The notes beneath the pieces were generated by a model. It searched no databases, was not told where the DNA came from, and was given only the letters and a program-made list of their open reading frames with translations. Of a stretch of 64,000 bases of DNA, positions 42,171-51,634 are shown piece by piece. Position 1 is the first letter of the stretch; each line of letters begins with the position of its first letter. Source of the DNA: CAUZWH01 sp965224275 (GTDB taxonomy: Bacteria; Pseudomonadota; Alphaproteobacteria; SHVV01); contig CBDCYR010000012.1 in NCBI GenBank assembly GCA_965224275.1, positions 1 through 64,000 on the forward strand. The letters run 5' to 3'. Position numbers and translations under genes: made by a program.

Positions 42171-44822
42171 TCAATCGTCAGCTAACGCAGCTTGCGCGGC
42201 AGCCAAGCGTGCGATCGGAACGCGGTAGGGTGAGCATGATACGTAATCGAGGCCGATCGTGTGACAGAAATGGACCGACGCGGGATCGCCGCCATGCTCG
42301 CCGCAAATTCCCAGTTTGAGATCAGCCCGGGTGGCACGGCCACGCTCGCTGGCTAGCGTGAGTAACTCGCCAACGCCCTCGATATCGAGCGATGCAAACG
42401 GATCGGTTTCAAGGATCCCGGCCCGTTCATACTCTCCCAGAAACGAGGCCGCGTCGTCGCGGCTGATACCGAAGGTGGTTTGCGTCAGGTCGTTGGTGCC
42501 GAAACTGAAGAACTCGGCGGTCTCCGCGATATCGCCCGCTCGCAACGCGGCGCGCGGTAACTCAATCATCGTGCCGACCAGATAAGATGGCTTCTTCCCG
42601 TGTTGCTCGGCGATCGCGGCGGCGACCCGATCAATATATCCCTTGATGATGTCGAGTTCGGCCTTCGTCGCGATTAGCGGAATCATGATCTCGAGTACCG
42701 GCGCGGTACCGGATTCCCGCGCAACCTCACCGGCTGCTTCGAGCATCGCCCGCGCCTGCATTTCATAGATCTCGGGATATGAAATCCCCAGGCGACAGCC
42801 ACGATGGCCCAGCATCGGATTGGCTTCGTGGAGTTCGGCGATGCGCCGGCGCAACTGCGCCGCATCCACACCGATGGCTTCTGCCACGGTTGCGATTTCG
42901 TCAGGCGACTGCGGCAGGAACTCGTGCAACGGCGGATCGAGCAGACGGATCGTGACGGGCCGCTCCGCCATGATGCGAAAGAGCTCGGCGAAGTCTTGCC
43001 GCTGCATCGGCAGTAATTTCTCCAGCGCCCGACGCCGGCCCTCGGTGTTGCTTGCGAGGATCATCTCACGCACCGATACGATGCGCTCAGTATCGAAGAA
43101 CATGTGCTCGGTGCGGCACAGACCAATCCCTTCGGCACCGAAACCGACAGCGACTTCCGCATCGTGCGGGGTTTCGGCATTGGTGCGCACACGCAGGCGG
43201 CGATAGGTATCGGCCCAGGCCATCACGGTCGAGAAATCACCCGACAGGACCGGCTGAATAGTCGGCACCTCGCCAAACAGGACCTCGCCGACTCCGCCAT
43301 CAACCGTGATCACGTCGCCCTTGCCGAAAATCCGATCGCCGACACTCATCTGGTCCTGCTCGGCGTCGATCAACAAGCTACCGGCACCGCAAACACATGG
43401 CCGCCCCATCCCGCGGGCGACCACGGCGGCGTGACTGGTCATGCCGCCTCGGCTGGTGACGATTGCTTTGGCTGCATGCATGCCGTGAATATCTTCGGGG
43501 CTGGTTTCCGCACGTACCAAAATCACAGCCTCGCCCTGCTCGGCGCGTTGTTCCGCTTCATCTGCGGTGAACACAATCTTGCCGACCGCCGCGCCCGGCG
43601 AGGCCGGCAGGCCGGTGACGATGAGGTCGCGGACAGCGGTGGGATCGAGGGTCGGGTGCAGGACCTGATCAAGCGAGGCGGGATCAATACTGGCGACGGC
43701 GCGACGTTGATCGATGACGCCTTCAGCGACCATGTCGACCGCGATCTTGAGCGCCGCAGCCGCGGTGCGTTTTCCGCTCCGTGTTTGCAGCATCCACAGC
43801 TTGCCGGCCTGTACCGTAAACTCGATGTCCTGCATGTCCTGGTAGTGCGCTTCCAGCCGCGACGCGACGTCGACCAGATCGCCAAACGCGGCGGGCATCA
43901 GTTCCTCCATCGCCGGTCGGGCATCGCCGGGCGACTTAACGATAGGGTGCGGCGTGCGAATGCCGGCGACGACGTCTTCGCCCTGGGCATTAACCAGGAA
44001 CTCGCCAAAAATGCCGGGCGCGCCGGTTGATGGATCGCGCGTGAACGCGACGCCGGTGGCGCAATCGTCCCCCATATTGCCGAACACCATCGACTGCACA
44101 TTGACGGCCGTGCCCCAGCTTTCGGGAATATTGTGGAGCCGGCGATAGGTGTTGGCGCGTTGGTTGGTCCAGGAATTGAACACCGCGCCAATCGCGCCCC
44201 ACAATTGGCTGCGGGGATCCTGCGGAAACGGCGAACCAAGCTCGGCTTCGACGTAGCTCTTATAGGCTGCGACGACGTCCTGCCAATCGTCACCGCTGAG
44301 CTCGGGGTCGTCGATATAGCCACGATCTTGTTTGTGCGATTCGAGGATGTCTTCGAAGCCGTTGTGATCGAGCGAGAGCACGACGTTGCCGTACATTTGG
44401 ATAAACCGGCGATAGCTGTCCCAGGCAAATCGCGCGTCGCCGCTGGCCGCAGCCAAGCCTGCAACGGTCTGATCGTTGAGGCCGAGATTTAGCACGGTGT
44501 CCATCATGCCGGGCATCGAGGCGCGGGCGCCGGAGCGGACCGAAACGAGCAATGGTAGCGCGGGATCGCCGAAGCGTGCGCCGACCAGCTCCTCGATCCG
44601 CGTGAGCGCGGCCTCCGCCGCATCCGCCAAGTCGTCGGGATAGCGGCTATCACTGGCCAGAAAAGCCGCACAAACCTCTGTGGTTATGGTGAAACCGGGT
44701 GGCACCGGCAAGCCGAGGTTCGCCATCTCGGCAAGATTGGCGCCCTTGCCACCGAGCAAGTCTCGCATTGCGGCGCGACCGTCGGCGACGCCATCCCCGA
44801 ATGCATAGATCCACGTCGACAT
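42171..44822 (-). CDS. ppdK: Pyruvate, phosphate dikinase
   Basis: Interconverts pyruvate, ATP and phosphate with PEP, AMP and PPi. The 883-residue protein has the ATP-grasp N-terminal domain (LLGGKGANLAEMANLGLPVP, VSVRSGARASMPGMMDTVLN), the phosphohistidine swivel domain with GGMTSHAAVVARGMGRPCVC, and the PEP/pyruvate barrel (GLCRTEHMFFD, GTMIELPRAALRAGDIAETA, SFGTNDLTQTTFGISRDDAA). Length is standard. It follows glyS by six bases in a conserved minus-strand block and is probably co-transcribed. Confidence 0.97.
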   Translation of the reverse strand: MSTWIYAFGDGVADGRAAMRDLLGGKGANLAEMANLGLPVPPGFTITTEVCAAFLASDSRYPDDLADAAEAALTRIEELVGARFGDPALPLLVSVRSGARASMPGMMDTVLNLGLNDQTVAGLAAASGDARFAWDSYRRFIQMYGNVVLSLDHNGFEDILESHKQDRGYIDDPELSGDDWQDVVAAYKSYVEAELGSPFPQDPRSQLWGAIGAVFNSWTNQRANTYRRLHNIPESWGTAVNVQSMVFGNMGDDCATGVAFTRDPSTGAPGIFGEFLVNAQGEDVVAGIRTPHPIVKSPGDARPAMEELMPAAFGDLVDVASRLEAHYQDMQDIEFTVQAGKLWMLQTRSGKRTAAAALKIAVDMVAEGVIDQRRAVASIDPASLDQVLHPTLDPTAVRDLIVTGLPASPGAAVGKIVFTADEAEQRAEQGEAVILVRAETSPEDIHGMHAAKAIVTSRGGMTSHAAVVARGMGRPCVCGAGSLLIDAEQDQMSVGDRIFGKGDVITVDGGVGEVLFGEVPTIQPVLSGDFSTVMAWADTYRRLRVRTNAETPHDAEVAVGFGAEGIGLCRTEHMFFDTERIVSVREMILASNTEGRRRALEKLLPMQRQDFAELFRIMAERPVTIRLLDPPLHEFLPQSPDEIATVAEAIGVDAAQLRRRIAELHEANPMLGHRGCRLGISYPEIYEMQARAMLEAAGEVARESGTAPVLEIMIPLIATKAELDIIKGYIDRVAAAIAEQHGKKPSYLVGTMIELPRAALRAGDIAETAEFFSFGTNDLTQTTFGISRDDAASFLGEYERAGILETDPFASLDIEGVGELLTLASERGRATRADLKLGICGEHGGDPASVHFCHTIGLDYVSCSPYRVPIARLAAAQAALADD

Positions 44823-44828
44823 AACGGG

Positions 44829-46901
44829 CTAGCCCTCGATCAAGGAGAAATCCGCGACCGCATGAAACGGTACACGCACTTTATCCATCAGACGCAAACG
44901 ATTAACCCGTAGTGCGGCGTCGTCAGTGTTGACGGTCACATTCTCGAAGAAAGAATCGATCGTCGGACGCAGACTGGCAAAGGTGGTAAACGCGTCGCCA
45001 AAGGCATCTTCGTTCAGCCTATCGTCGACGCGTCCGCCAATGGTGGAGAGTTGATCGAACAAGCGACGCTCTTCGTCCTGCACGAACCCACCGGGATCGA
45101 CATCGCTTCCGGCGTAGGAGGTGTTGTCCTTCTTCTCTTCGATCGCCAGGATATTTGCCGCCCGGCGGTATGCCGTCAGCAGGTTTTCACCGTCGCTGCT
45201 GGTGAGAAAACCCTGGAGCGCCTCGACCCGTGCGATTAGACGCACAAGATCGTCCTCTCCGGTGAGCGCGAAAACCGCGGCGATGAGATCATGACGAATA
45301 CCGCGCTCGCGCAGGTGAACCTTGAGCCGATCGGCCAGGAACGCGAGGAGTTCGTCGACCAGCGCAGCTGTGATCTGGGTTTCCGGTTTGGCAGCGGGCG
45401 GCGGCACATCAAGGAACAATGCGCGCAAGGGGATGCGGAGCTCGTTTTCCAAGATCAGACGAATGATACCGAGTGCGGTGCGCCGCAAGGCGAACGGATC
45501 CTTGGAGCCGGTTGCCCGCAGGCCGACGGCAAACATCGAAACCAGCGTATGGATCTTGTCGACCAGCGCGACCGACACCGACACCGGCGCCTTAGGGCAT
45601 TCATCGGCCGGCCCCTGCGGCCGATAGTGATCCGCGATAGCGCCAGCAACTTCGGGCTTTTCGCCGTCGTTGAGCGCGTAGTAGTGCCCCATTATGCCTT
45701 GAAGCTCGGGAAACTCGCCGACCATTTCGGACAGTAGATCCGCCTTACAGAGGCGAACCGCATTGGCGACGTCGCCATGGTTTGCACCCGGAACATATTT
45801 GATCACCCCGGGAACCATGATCTCCATGCGGTAGACCTTCTCGGCCAACGTGCCGATATCGGCGTGAAAGATAACCCCTTCCAGGTCGAGCACATTTGAT
45901 CTGAGCGGTCTTGACCGATCCTGGTCCCAGAAGAATTTCGCGTCGGAAAGCCGCGCCCGCAGGACGCGTTCGTTGCCCGCGATGATTGCCGCACCACCAT
46001 CATTAGCTTCGAGATTGGCGACAAAAATAAACCGAGATGCCAGCGATCCGTCTGACGCACGCAGCGCAAAATATTTCTGATGCCCGCGCATCGCAGCCGT
46101 CAGCACCTCGGGCGGAACATCCATGAAGTCTGCATCGATTCGGCCCATGAGAACTACCGGCCACTCTACGAGACCGGTGACCTCGGCAAATAAGCCGTCA
46201 TCGGGTGCCACCTCCAACCCCTCGGCGCCAGCTAATTCGGCTGCGCGCTCGCGAATAACGCGCTCGCGTTCGCGATCGTCGAACATCACTTTCGCGGCGT
46301 CGAGGTAGAGGCGGTAGTCGCTGATATTGTTGACGATGATTCGGTGGGGCTGATGGATACGATGGCCGGCAGTCATATTGGCCGCGGTTAGATGGCCGAA
46401 GGTAAACGGCACGACCTCGCCGTCGAACATGCACAGGATCGAATGCAGGGGTCGCACCCATTTCATTTCATAGGCGCCCCAACGCATCGACTTCGGCCAG
46501 CCAATAGCCGCCAGCGCGGTGGGAAGGATTTCGGCGATCACCTGTGCAGCAGGACGGCCTTGCTGCGATAGAACGGCATACAAGACCTTGCCTTTGTCGG
46601 TTTCACGCTCCTCCACCGCATCGCGTTCGAGACCAACCGATTTCAAGAACCCCGCGATCGCTTTTTCCGGCGCGTCTACCCGTGGCCCCTTGCGCTCAAC
46701 GATTACATCGGGTTGCTCGACGGGCACGCCCTCGACAAAAAGGGTGAGGCGCCGCGGTGTCGAGAACGCCTGTGTGGTGGAGAACGCGAGCCCGGCATCG
46801 CTGAGCGCGCGCGCGACCGCACGTTCGAGATCCTCGGCCGCGCGACGCTGCATGCGCGCAGGGATCTCCTCGGAAAGTAATTCCAACAACAACTCGGACA
46901 T
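44829..46901 (-). CDS. glyS: Glycyl-tRNA synthetase, beta subunit
   Basis: tRNA-binding subunit of the bacterial alpha2-beta2 glycyl-tRNA synthetase. ATG 46901 gives the standard start MSELLLELLSEEIPARMQRR; the longer frame would overlap glyQ. Conserved parts include RRLTLFVEGVPVEQPDVIVE, RWGAYEMKWVRPLHSILCMF, GHRIHQPHRI, MRGHQKYFALRASDGSLASR, and the HD-like segment FPELQGIMGHYYALNDGEKP. The C-terminal anticodon region is present. It starts ten bases after glyQ. Confidence 0.96.
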   Translation of the reverse strand: MSELLLELLSEEIPARMQRRAAEDLERAVARALSDAGLAFSTTQAFSTPRRLTLFVEGVPVEQPDVIVERKGPRVDAPEKAIAGFLKSVGLERDAVEERETDKGKVLYAVLSQQGRPAAQVIAEILPTALAAIGWPKSMRWGAYEMKWVRPLHSILCMFDGEVVPFTFGHLTAANMTAGHRIHQPHRIIVNNISDYRLYLDAAKVMFDDRERERVIRERAAELAGAEGLEVAPDDGLFAEVTGLVEWPVVLMGRIDADFMDVPPEVLTAAMRGHQKYFALRASDGSLASRFIFVANLEANDGGAAIIAGNERVLRARLSDAKFFWDQDRSRPLRSNVLDLEGVIFHADIGTLAEKVYRMEIMVPGVIKYVPGANHGDVANAVRLCKADLLSEMVGEFPELQGIMGHYYALNDGEKPEVAGAIADHYRPQGPADECPKAPVSVSVALVDKIHTLVSMFAVGLRATGSKDPFALRRTALGIIRLILENELRIPLRALFLDVPPPAAKPETQITAALVDELLAFLADRLKVHLRERGIRHDLIAAVFALTGEDDLVRLIARVEALQGFLTSSDGENLLTAYRRAANILAIEEKKDNTSYAGSDVDPGGFVQDEERRLFDQLSTIGGRVDDRLNEDAFGDAFTTFASLRPTIDSFFENVTVNTDDAALRVNRLRLMDKVRVPFHAVADFSLIEG

Positions 46902-46911
46902 GCGGGGCGGC

Positions 46912-47796
46912 CTACGCAGCCTGATTCGACCCCTGGCTCCTGAGCCAGGCTTCGCAACAACCTTTGGCGAGTGCACGTACCCGCGCGATATAGGCGGCGC
47001 GCTCGGTTACGCTGATCACCCCGCGGGCGTCGAGGAGGTTGAACAGGTGGCTCGCCTTCATGCACTGATCGTAAGCCGGGAGCGACAATTCGCGATCGAG
47101 CAAGGCGGCACATTCGGCTTCCGCGTCCGCGAAGTGGGCCAGCAGTTTATCGGTATTGGCGTGTTCAAAATTGAAAGCGGAAAACTCCTTCTCCGATTGC
47201 AGATAAACATCGCCATAGGTCACGCCACGACTGTTCCACATCAGATCGTAAACGTTGTCCACGCCCTGCACATACATGGCCAAGCGCTCGAGACCGTAGG
47301 TGATCTCGCCGGTCACTGGATGGCAGTCAATGCCGCCGACCTGCTGGAAGTAAGTAAACTGCGAAACTTCCATGCCGTCGCACCACACCTCCCAGCCGAG
47401 CCCCCACGCCCCCAGAGTGGGACTCTCCCAATCGTCTTCGACGAAGCGGATGTCGTGGTTGCTCATATCGATGCCAAGAGCGACGAGACTTTCCAGGTAG
47501 AGCTGCTGAATATCGTCCGGCGACGGCTTCAGCACGACTTGGAATTGATAATAATGTTGCAAGCGATTGGGATTCTCACCGTAGCGACCGTCGGTCGGTC
47601 GCCGCGACGGTTGCACGTAGGCTGCCCACCATTCGGCCGGCCCCAATGCTCTTAGGGTGGTCGCCGGATGAAAGGTCCCGGCCCCGACTTCCAGGTCGTA
47701 GGGCTGAAGAATCACACAACCGCGCCCACTCCAAAAGGCTTGGAGCCTGAAGATAAGATCTTGGAATGTTTGCGCAGGTTCGCTGCGGGCCGGCAT
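46912..47796 (-). CDS. glyQ: Glycyl-tRNA synthetase, alpha subunit
   Basis: Catalytic subunit that forms glycyl-adenylate. The 294-residue protein has the class II core typical of GlyQ: TFQDLIFRLQAFWSGRGCVI, LQPYDLEVGAGTFHPATTLR, YVQPSRRPTDGRYGENPNRL, QHYYQFQVVLKPSPDDIQQL, and DWESPTLGAWGLGWEVWCDG. It heads the glyQ-glyS-ppdK run, with a small PP0621-like gene 111 bases upstream. Confidence 0.97.
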   Translation of the reverse strand: MPARSEPAQTFQDLIFRLQAFWSGRGCVILQPYDLEVGAGTFHPATTLRALGPAEWWAAYVQPSRRPTDGRYGENPNRLQHYYQFQVVLKPSPDDIQQLYLESLVALGIDMSNHDIRFVEDDWESPTLGAWGLGWEVWCDGMEVSQFTYFQQVGGIDCHPVTGEITYGLERLAMYVQGVDNVYDLMWNSRGVTYGDVYLQSEKEFSAFNFEHANTDKLLAHFADAEAECAALLDRELSLPAYDQCMKASHLFNLLDARGVISVTERAAYIARVRALAKGCCEAWLRSQGSNQAA

Positions 47797-47907
47797 TTTC
47801 TGGTTCTCCGGAGATCGCGGCGCGCAATGTATGGAGCGGCTCTGAGCCGGTCAAGGGACCGAGGCCACGACCGTCACGGTCGCGCCCATCTGCAGGCGTC
47901 CGTTCAG

Positions 47908-48147
47908 CTAATGATCAGCGGCCGTCATCGGGCAATTGTCGCGATCACAATCGACCGATCCCTGGGATTCGACATAGGTGTCGCAAACCGAACACCGCGC
48001 GAGATCTTCAATTTGTTCTTTGGGCGCGCTGTCGTCGACGTTGGCGGATCCGCTCGAGCCGCTGCCCCCGAACCACTTGCCGGCGTAACGAAATCCATAC
48101 CAAACCAGAAGAATAATCGCGACGGTAAGGAGGAGCTTGAACAGCAC
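47908..48147 (-). CDS. PP0621-like small membrane protein with zinc-ribbon-like cysteines
   Basis: A 79-residue protein starting at GTG 48147, 16 bases after the stop of the S49 peptidase gene; the longer frame upstream would lie within that gene. An N-terminal transmembrane helix (LFKLLLTVAIILLVWYGFRY) is followed by a polar linker and a cysteine cluster, ARCSVCDTYVESQGSVDCDR then C five residues on, able to bind metal. The layout matches the PP0621 family of unknown function, here between sppA and glyQ. Confidence 0.65.
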   Translation of the reverse strand: MLFKLLLTVAIILLVWYGFRYAGKWFGGSGSSGSANVDDSAPKEQIEDLARCSVCDTYVESQGSVDCDRDNCPMTAADH

Positions 48148-48163
48148 GGTTCGACTCGCTCGT

Positions 48164-49060
48164 TTACAGACCGTACCGGTTCCACAGAAACCGCTCTTCG
48201 GCAGCCGCAAGCAACCCCTCGGCCAGGTCCTGACCAAGGCTGCTGGAAAGCTCGAAAGGTGCGCCTCGCCGCATATCATCTCGGCGCAGCATCGATAGAA
48301 GTCCCTGGCGGCGCATCAGCAGACGAAGTTCAACCTTGTCGCCAAACTTTGCCCGCATGACCGACCTCACATCGCCAATGCCGTCGATTAAACCGAGTTC
48401 GAGGGCATTGGCGCCAGTCCAGAATTCACCCGAAAACAGGGCCCGGGCGCTGCCCTTTAAACGATCGCCGCGGCGCGCGCGCACCAATGTTTTGAAGTTC
48501 TCATGGAGATTTTTTTGTAGTGATTTCAATCTCTTAACGTCGGATTCTTTCTCCGGCGAAAACGGGTCGAGGACGGATTTTTTGTCGCCAGCGGTATAAA
48601 GCCGCCGCTCGATACCCAGCTTTGCCAGCGCCTCGTGGAAACCGAATCCTCCGTAGATCACGCCGATCGAGCCGATAATCGAATTTTCGTTGGCGTAGAT
48701 TTCGTCAGCCGCGCAGGCCAGCCAATACCCGCCCGACGCGGCGACATCTTCGGTGAACGCGTAGACCGGCTTTTTCTTCTCTTTCGCCAACGCACAGATA
48801 CGATCGCAGATCAGCGCCGATTGGGCGGGCGATCCGCCTGGTGAGTTAATAACCAGGGCGACAGCCGAGACCCGGCGCATCGAGAACGCGCGCTCGATTT
48901 GGGGTGCAAGACTAGCAAGGCTGAGACCGCTTCGGAGCTTCGAGCCGGTGGCGATCACGCCACTTAGCCGAAGCACTGCAACCACGGGCGCGCGTTCGGA
49001 AATGCCGATAAAGGGCAGCCATGATATCGGCGGTGTGCTGCGGATCGCTGATAGAACCAT
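48164..49060 (-). CDS. S49 family peptidase, short SppA/SohB type
   Basis: Membrane-associated serine protease that degrades signal peptides or membrane proteins. ATG 49060 is preferred over the longer frame to 49120. Residues about 45-65 (PVVAVLRLSGVIATGSKL) start the ClpP-like fold; VALVINSPGGSPAQSALICD, VYAFTEDVAASGGYWLACAA with the serine nucleophile, and NSIIGSIGVIYGGFGFHEAL are conserved. Lysines in the following GDKKSVLDPFS region are candidates for the general base. About 298 residues, typical for the short form. Confidence 0.88.
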   Translation of the reverse strand: MVLSAIRSTPPISWLPFIGISERAPVVAVLRLSGVIATGSKLRSGLSLASLAPQIERAFSMRRVSAVALVINSPGGSPAQSALICDRICALAKEKKKPVYAFTEDVAASGGYWLACAADEIYANENSIIGSIGVIYGGFGFHEALAKLGIERRLYTAGDKKSVLDPFSPEKESDVKRLKSLQKNLHENFKTLVRARRGDRLKGSARALFSGEFWTGANALELGLIDGIGDVRSVMRAKFGDKVELRLLMRRQGLLSMLRRDDMRRGAPFELSSSLGQDLAEGLLAAAEERFLWNRYGL

Positions 49061-49158
49061 AGATGTTAGATAAACACTGTGACCCCGGCCGGCAAGCGCT
49101 GGGCGTATATAAACTGCCAAGATCGATCGCTTATCGGCGAAATCCGGTGCGGTTCGCC

Positions 49159-49965
49159 TTACCGCGGTAGCGTAATTGCCTCTCCGGCGCGTAGAATCAT
49201 TTCGGCCAGCGTCGTGTAGTTCCCGTCGACATCATGCAGCACCATGCCACTAAGCAAACGGACCGGCGCGTTACTGCCACGGGTTCCTTGCACGATGACG
49301 CGTTTTGCGGCTTTGCCCGCCTTGGGCCACAGCGGCAAAATGCGCAGGTTTCCGGCTTCCCGGCCAAGCTCATGCAGGAGTTCATCAAGTCTCTCCGCCG
49401 GAAAGATAACCGTGATACTGCCGCCGCGCCGAAGTTGCCGCTGACAGCAGGCCAGCCAATCCGACAAACCAACGCGCTGCTCGGCGTGGGCTTGGGCCCG
49501 CGCCGGATTTGGCGACACACGGCCGCGACCAGCCGGATAGAACGGGGGGTTGGTTACGACGTGATCGTATTCAAGCCGTGGATCTTCTAGCGGCGCCGTG
49601 ATGTCAGCGCATGCGAAGGAAACGGTATCGGACAGACCGTTTTCTCGCGCGTTGTCGGCCGCGAGATCGACCAAACTCGGATCTACTTCCAACCCGGTCA
49701 CGTTGACACCGGGTATGCGATGCGCGACGCAAAGCGCGATCGCACCGCTACCGGAGCCGGCATCGAGGATGGCGTCGCCTGATTTTGCCGAAACCGCCGC
49801 CGCGGCGAACACGGCGTCAATCGAGATTCGCTCGCCCAGCAAGGGTTGTTTGAGAACGAGTTGACCGCCGAGAATTTGATCGACGCTGAATGAGGGTGCT
49901 CCGGGGCTGGGGTCGAGCGCGCGCGCCTCGATCCGGGATCGTTGAGATAGGATTGGTCCCGTCAC
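49159..49965 (-). CDS. tRNA1(Val) A37 N6-methyltransferase-like protein (TrmN6 family)
   Basis: SAM-dependent methyltransferase of the N6-adenine class. The 268-residue protein shows GGQLVLKQPLLGERISIDAV, the SAM motif AILDAGSGSGAIALCVAHRI, and YDHVVTNPPFYPAGRGRVSP with the NPPF signature of amino-methyltransferases; GLSDWLACCQRQLRRGGSIT follows. tRNA specificity is assumed from family members. Its start overlaps the stop of the DUF2007 gene by four bases. Confidence 0.87.
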   Translation of the reverse strand: MTGPILSQRSRIEARALDPSPGAPSFSVDQILGGQLVLKQPLLGERISIDAVFAAAAVSAKSGDAILDAGSGSGAIALCVAHRIPGVNVTGLEVDPSLVDLAADNARENGLSDTVSFACADITAPLEDPRLEYDHVVTNPPFYPAGRGRVSPNPARAQAHAEQRVGLSDWLACCQRQLRRGGSITVIFPAERLDELLHELGREAGNLRILPLWPKAGKAAKRVIVQGTRGSNAPVRLLSGMVLHDVDGNYTTLAEMILRAGEAITLPR

Positions 49966-50189
49966 GTGATATCCGCCTCTTCGATCAAGCGTCGCGCCAG
50001 AGCTTCGTCGCAGGCTGCAACCATCAAGCGTCGGGGAATAGCCGATATGTTACCCTCGGCAAAGCTCGTATGGGTATCGAAGATTACGGCTTCGATCCGA
50101 GAATCCGCGAGCAGCGCGACCAGCCAAGACAGCAAAACCGTATCATTGGTCCGAAAAAGTTCGATAATTCCGGTGCTGGTTGATTTCAT
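49962..50189 (-). CDS. DUF2007 domain protein (putative signal-transducing protein)
   Basis: A 75-residue protein with the DUF2007 fold pattern: IIELFRTNDTVLLSWLVALL, IEAVIFDTHTSFAEGNISAI, PRRLMVAACDEALARRLIEE. This resembles the regulatory PII-like/glutaredoxin-scale domain annotated as putative signal transducing protein; no function is proven. It is coupled to the trmN6-like gene by an ATGA overlap and divergent from the polyprenyl synthase gene. Confidence 0.87.
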   Translation of the reverse strand: MKSTSTGIIELFRTNDTVLLSWLVALLADSRIEAVIFDTHTSFAEGNISAIPRRLMVAACDEALARRLIEEADIT

Positions 50190-50354
50190 GAAACAGTCGT
50201 CATTGGCCCGCGGCTTCGGAAAAGTACAATTACCACAACTCGTTAGGATTGCTTGACCGGTCGGACGGCCGCCTTCTATGCTCGCGCCAGCCTGCCCGCA
50301 TCGTCAAGCAGGGGGCCAATAAGGTTTGGATCGCGCCTGCCGGGAGGGCGTAAC

Positions 50355-51374
50355 GTGGCGGTAGTCGTTGCACTTGGGGGAGGTCGTGGACGCGGGGATG
50401 AGGCGCTGCACGCGCTTCAGTATCTGGTTGGCGACGAACTTAATCAGGTCAACGACTTAATTGTGGCGCGGATGCAAAGCCGCGTTGAGCTGATCCCGAC
50501 CCTGGCTAGCCATCTCATCGCGTCCGGCGGCAAACGTCTGCGACCGATGCTGACGCTGGCGTCCGCCAAGCTCTGCGGCTATTCCGGCACCCGCCAGGTC
50601 AAGTTGGCGGCGTGTGTCGAGTTCATTCACACCGCCACGCTGCTGCACGACGATGTCGTGGACGAGAGTGACCTGCGGCGCGGCGCCGCGACGGCCAATG
50701 CCGTTTTCGGCAACGAAGCCAGCGTTTTGGTCGGTGACTTCCTGTTTAGCCGATCCTTCCAGCTGATGGTCGAAGACGGCTCGCTACGGGTGCTGGAAAT
50801 CCTGTCGCACGCCTCTTCGGTCATCGCCGAAGGCGAAGTCGCCCAGCTCCTTACCAACAACGATACGTCGACCAGCGAGGACGCCTACCTGGAGGTCATT
50901 CGCGCCAAAACGGCGGCGCTTTTCGCGGCCGCCTGCAGCATCGGCGCGGTCGTCGCCGAGCGACCGAATATTGAAGAGGATGCGCTCGACAGCTATGGGC
51001 GCAATCTCGGTATTGCGTTCCAACTGGTTGACGATGCACTCGACTACTCCGCCGAGCAGGCTGCCCTTGGCAAAACGGTTGGCGATGATTTCCGCGAAGG
51101 CAAGATTACGTTGCCTGTCGTTTTGGCGTACCGCCGTGGCAGTACCGAGGAACGGTTGTTCTGGCAGAGCACGCTCGAGGAAGACGATCGCGGCGATGAA
51201 GATTTCGAGCGTGCGGTGACGCTGATGAACAAGCACGGCTCGCTCGACGCAACGATCGAGCGAGCTCGCCACTACGGCGAGATCGCCAAGGACGCACTGG
51301 GAATCTTTTCAGACAGCGACACCAAACAAGCGTTGCTGGGCATCGTCGACTTCTGCGTCTCGCGCGGCCACTAA
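50355..51374 (+). CDS. ispB: Polyprenyl diphosphate synthase (octaprenyl/decaprenyl type)
   Basis: Builds the long isoprenoid tail for ubiquinone. GTG 50355 is chosen: GGGAGGG lies eight bases upstream, and the frame before it has no family similarity. The two aspartate-rich motifs are ATLLHDDVVDESDLRRGAAT and FQLVDDALDYSAEQAALGKT; SHLIASGGKRLRPMLTLASA and VGDFLFSRSFQLM are also conserved. About 339 residues, as expected. It is followed by tRNA-Pro, with nothing else in the 75-base gap. Confidence 0.92.
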   Translation: MAVVVALGGGRGRGDEALHALQYLVGDELNQVNDLIVARMQSRVELIPTLASHLIASGGKRLRPMLTLASAKLCGYSGTRQVKLAACVEFIHTATLLHDDVVDESDLRRGAATANAVFGNEASVLVGDFLFSRSFQLMVEDGSLRVLEILSHASSVIAEGEVAQLLTNNDTSTSEDAYLEVIRAKTAALFAAACSIGAVVAERPNIEEDALDSYGRNLGIAFQLVDDALDYSAEQAALGKTVGDDFREGKITLPVVLAYRRGSTEERLFWQSTLEEDDRGDEDFERAVTLMNKHGSLDATIERARHYGEIAKDALGIFSDSDTKQALLGIVDFCVSRGH

Positions 51375-51449
51375 TATAAGTGGCCCCGCTACGCTGCTTG
51401 TCGAGGGTCCGGGCCGGGGGTATAACGGCGCCGACCACACCGGGCCGGT

Positions 51450-51526
51450 CGGGGAGTAGCTCAGCCTGGTAGAGCACCGTCTTCGGGAGGCGGGGGTCGC
51501 TGGTTCAATTCCAGTCTCCCCGACCA
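51450..51526 (+). tRNA. tRNA-Pro (anticodon CGG)
   Basis: A complete 77-base cloverleaf with encoded CCA. The acceptor stem is CGGGGAG paired with CTCCCCG, D stem GCTC/GAGC, anticodon stem CCGTC/GGCGG with loop TTCGGGA giving anticodon CGG, and T arm CTGG-TTCAATT-CCAG. All stems pair well with one G-U. Confidence 0.97.
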
Positions 51527-51556
51527 ATTATTTCAGCGACATTGGCGTAATGTTGT

Positions 51557-51585
51557 CCTCCTGCCGTATCAGCCTTGGCAGGAGG
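51557..51585. terminator. Perfect 9-bp hairpin after tRNA-Pro
   Basis: CCTCCTGCC (51557-51565) pairs with GGCAGGAGG (51577-51585) around an 11-base loop, 30 bases past the tRNA. There is no T-tract, so termination is possible but not certain. Confidence 0.5.
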
Positions 51586-51634
51586 CGGCACGACGCTGTG
51601 CGATGTTCACAGTTTGTAGTTGGTTCGGTTCTCC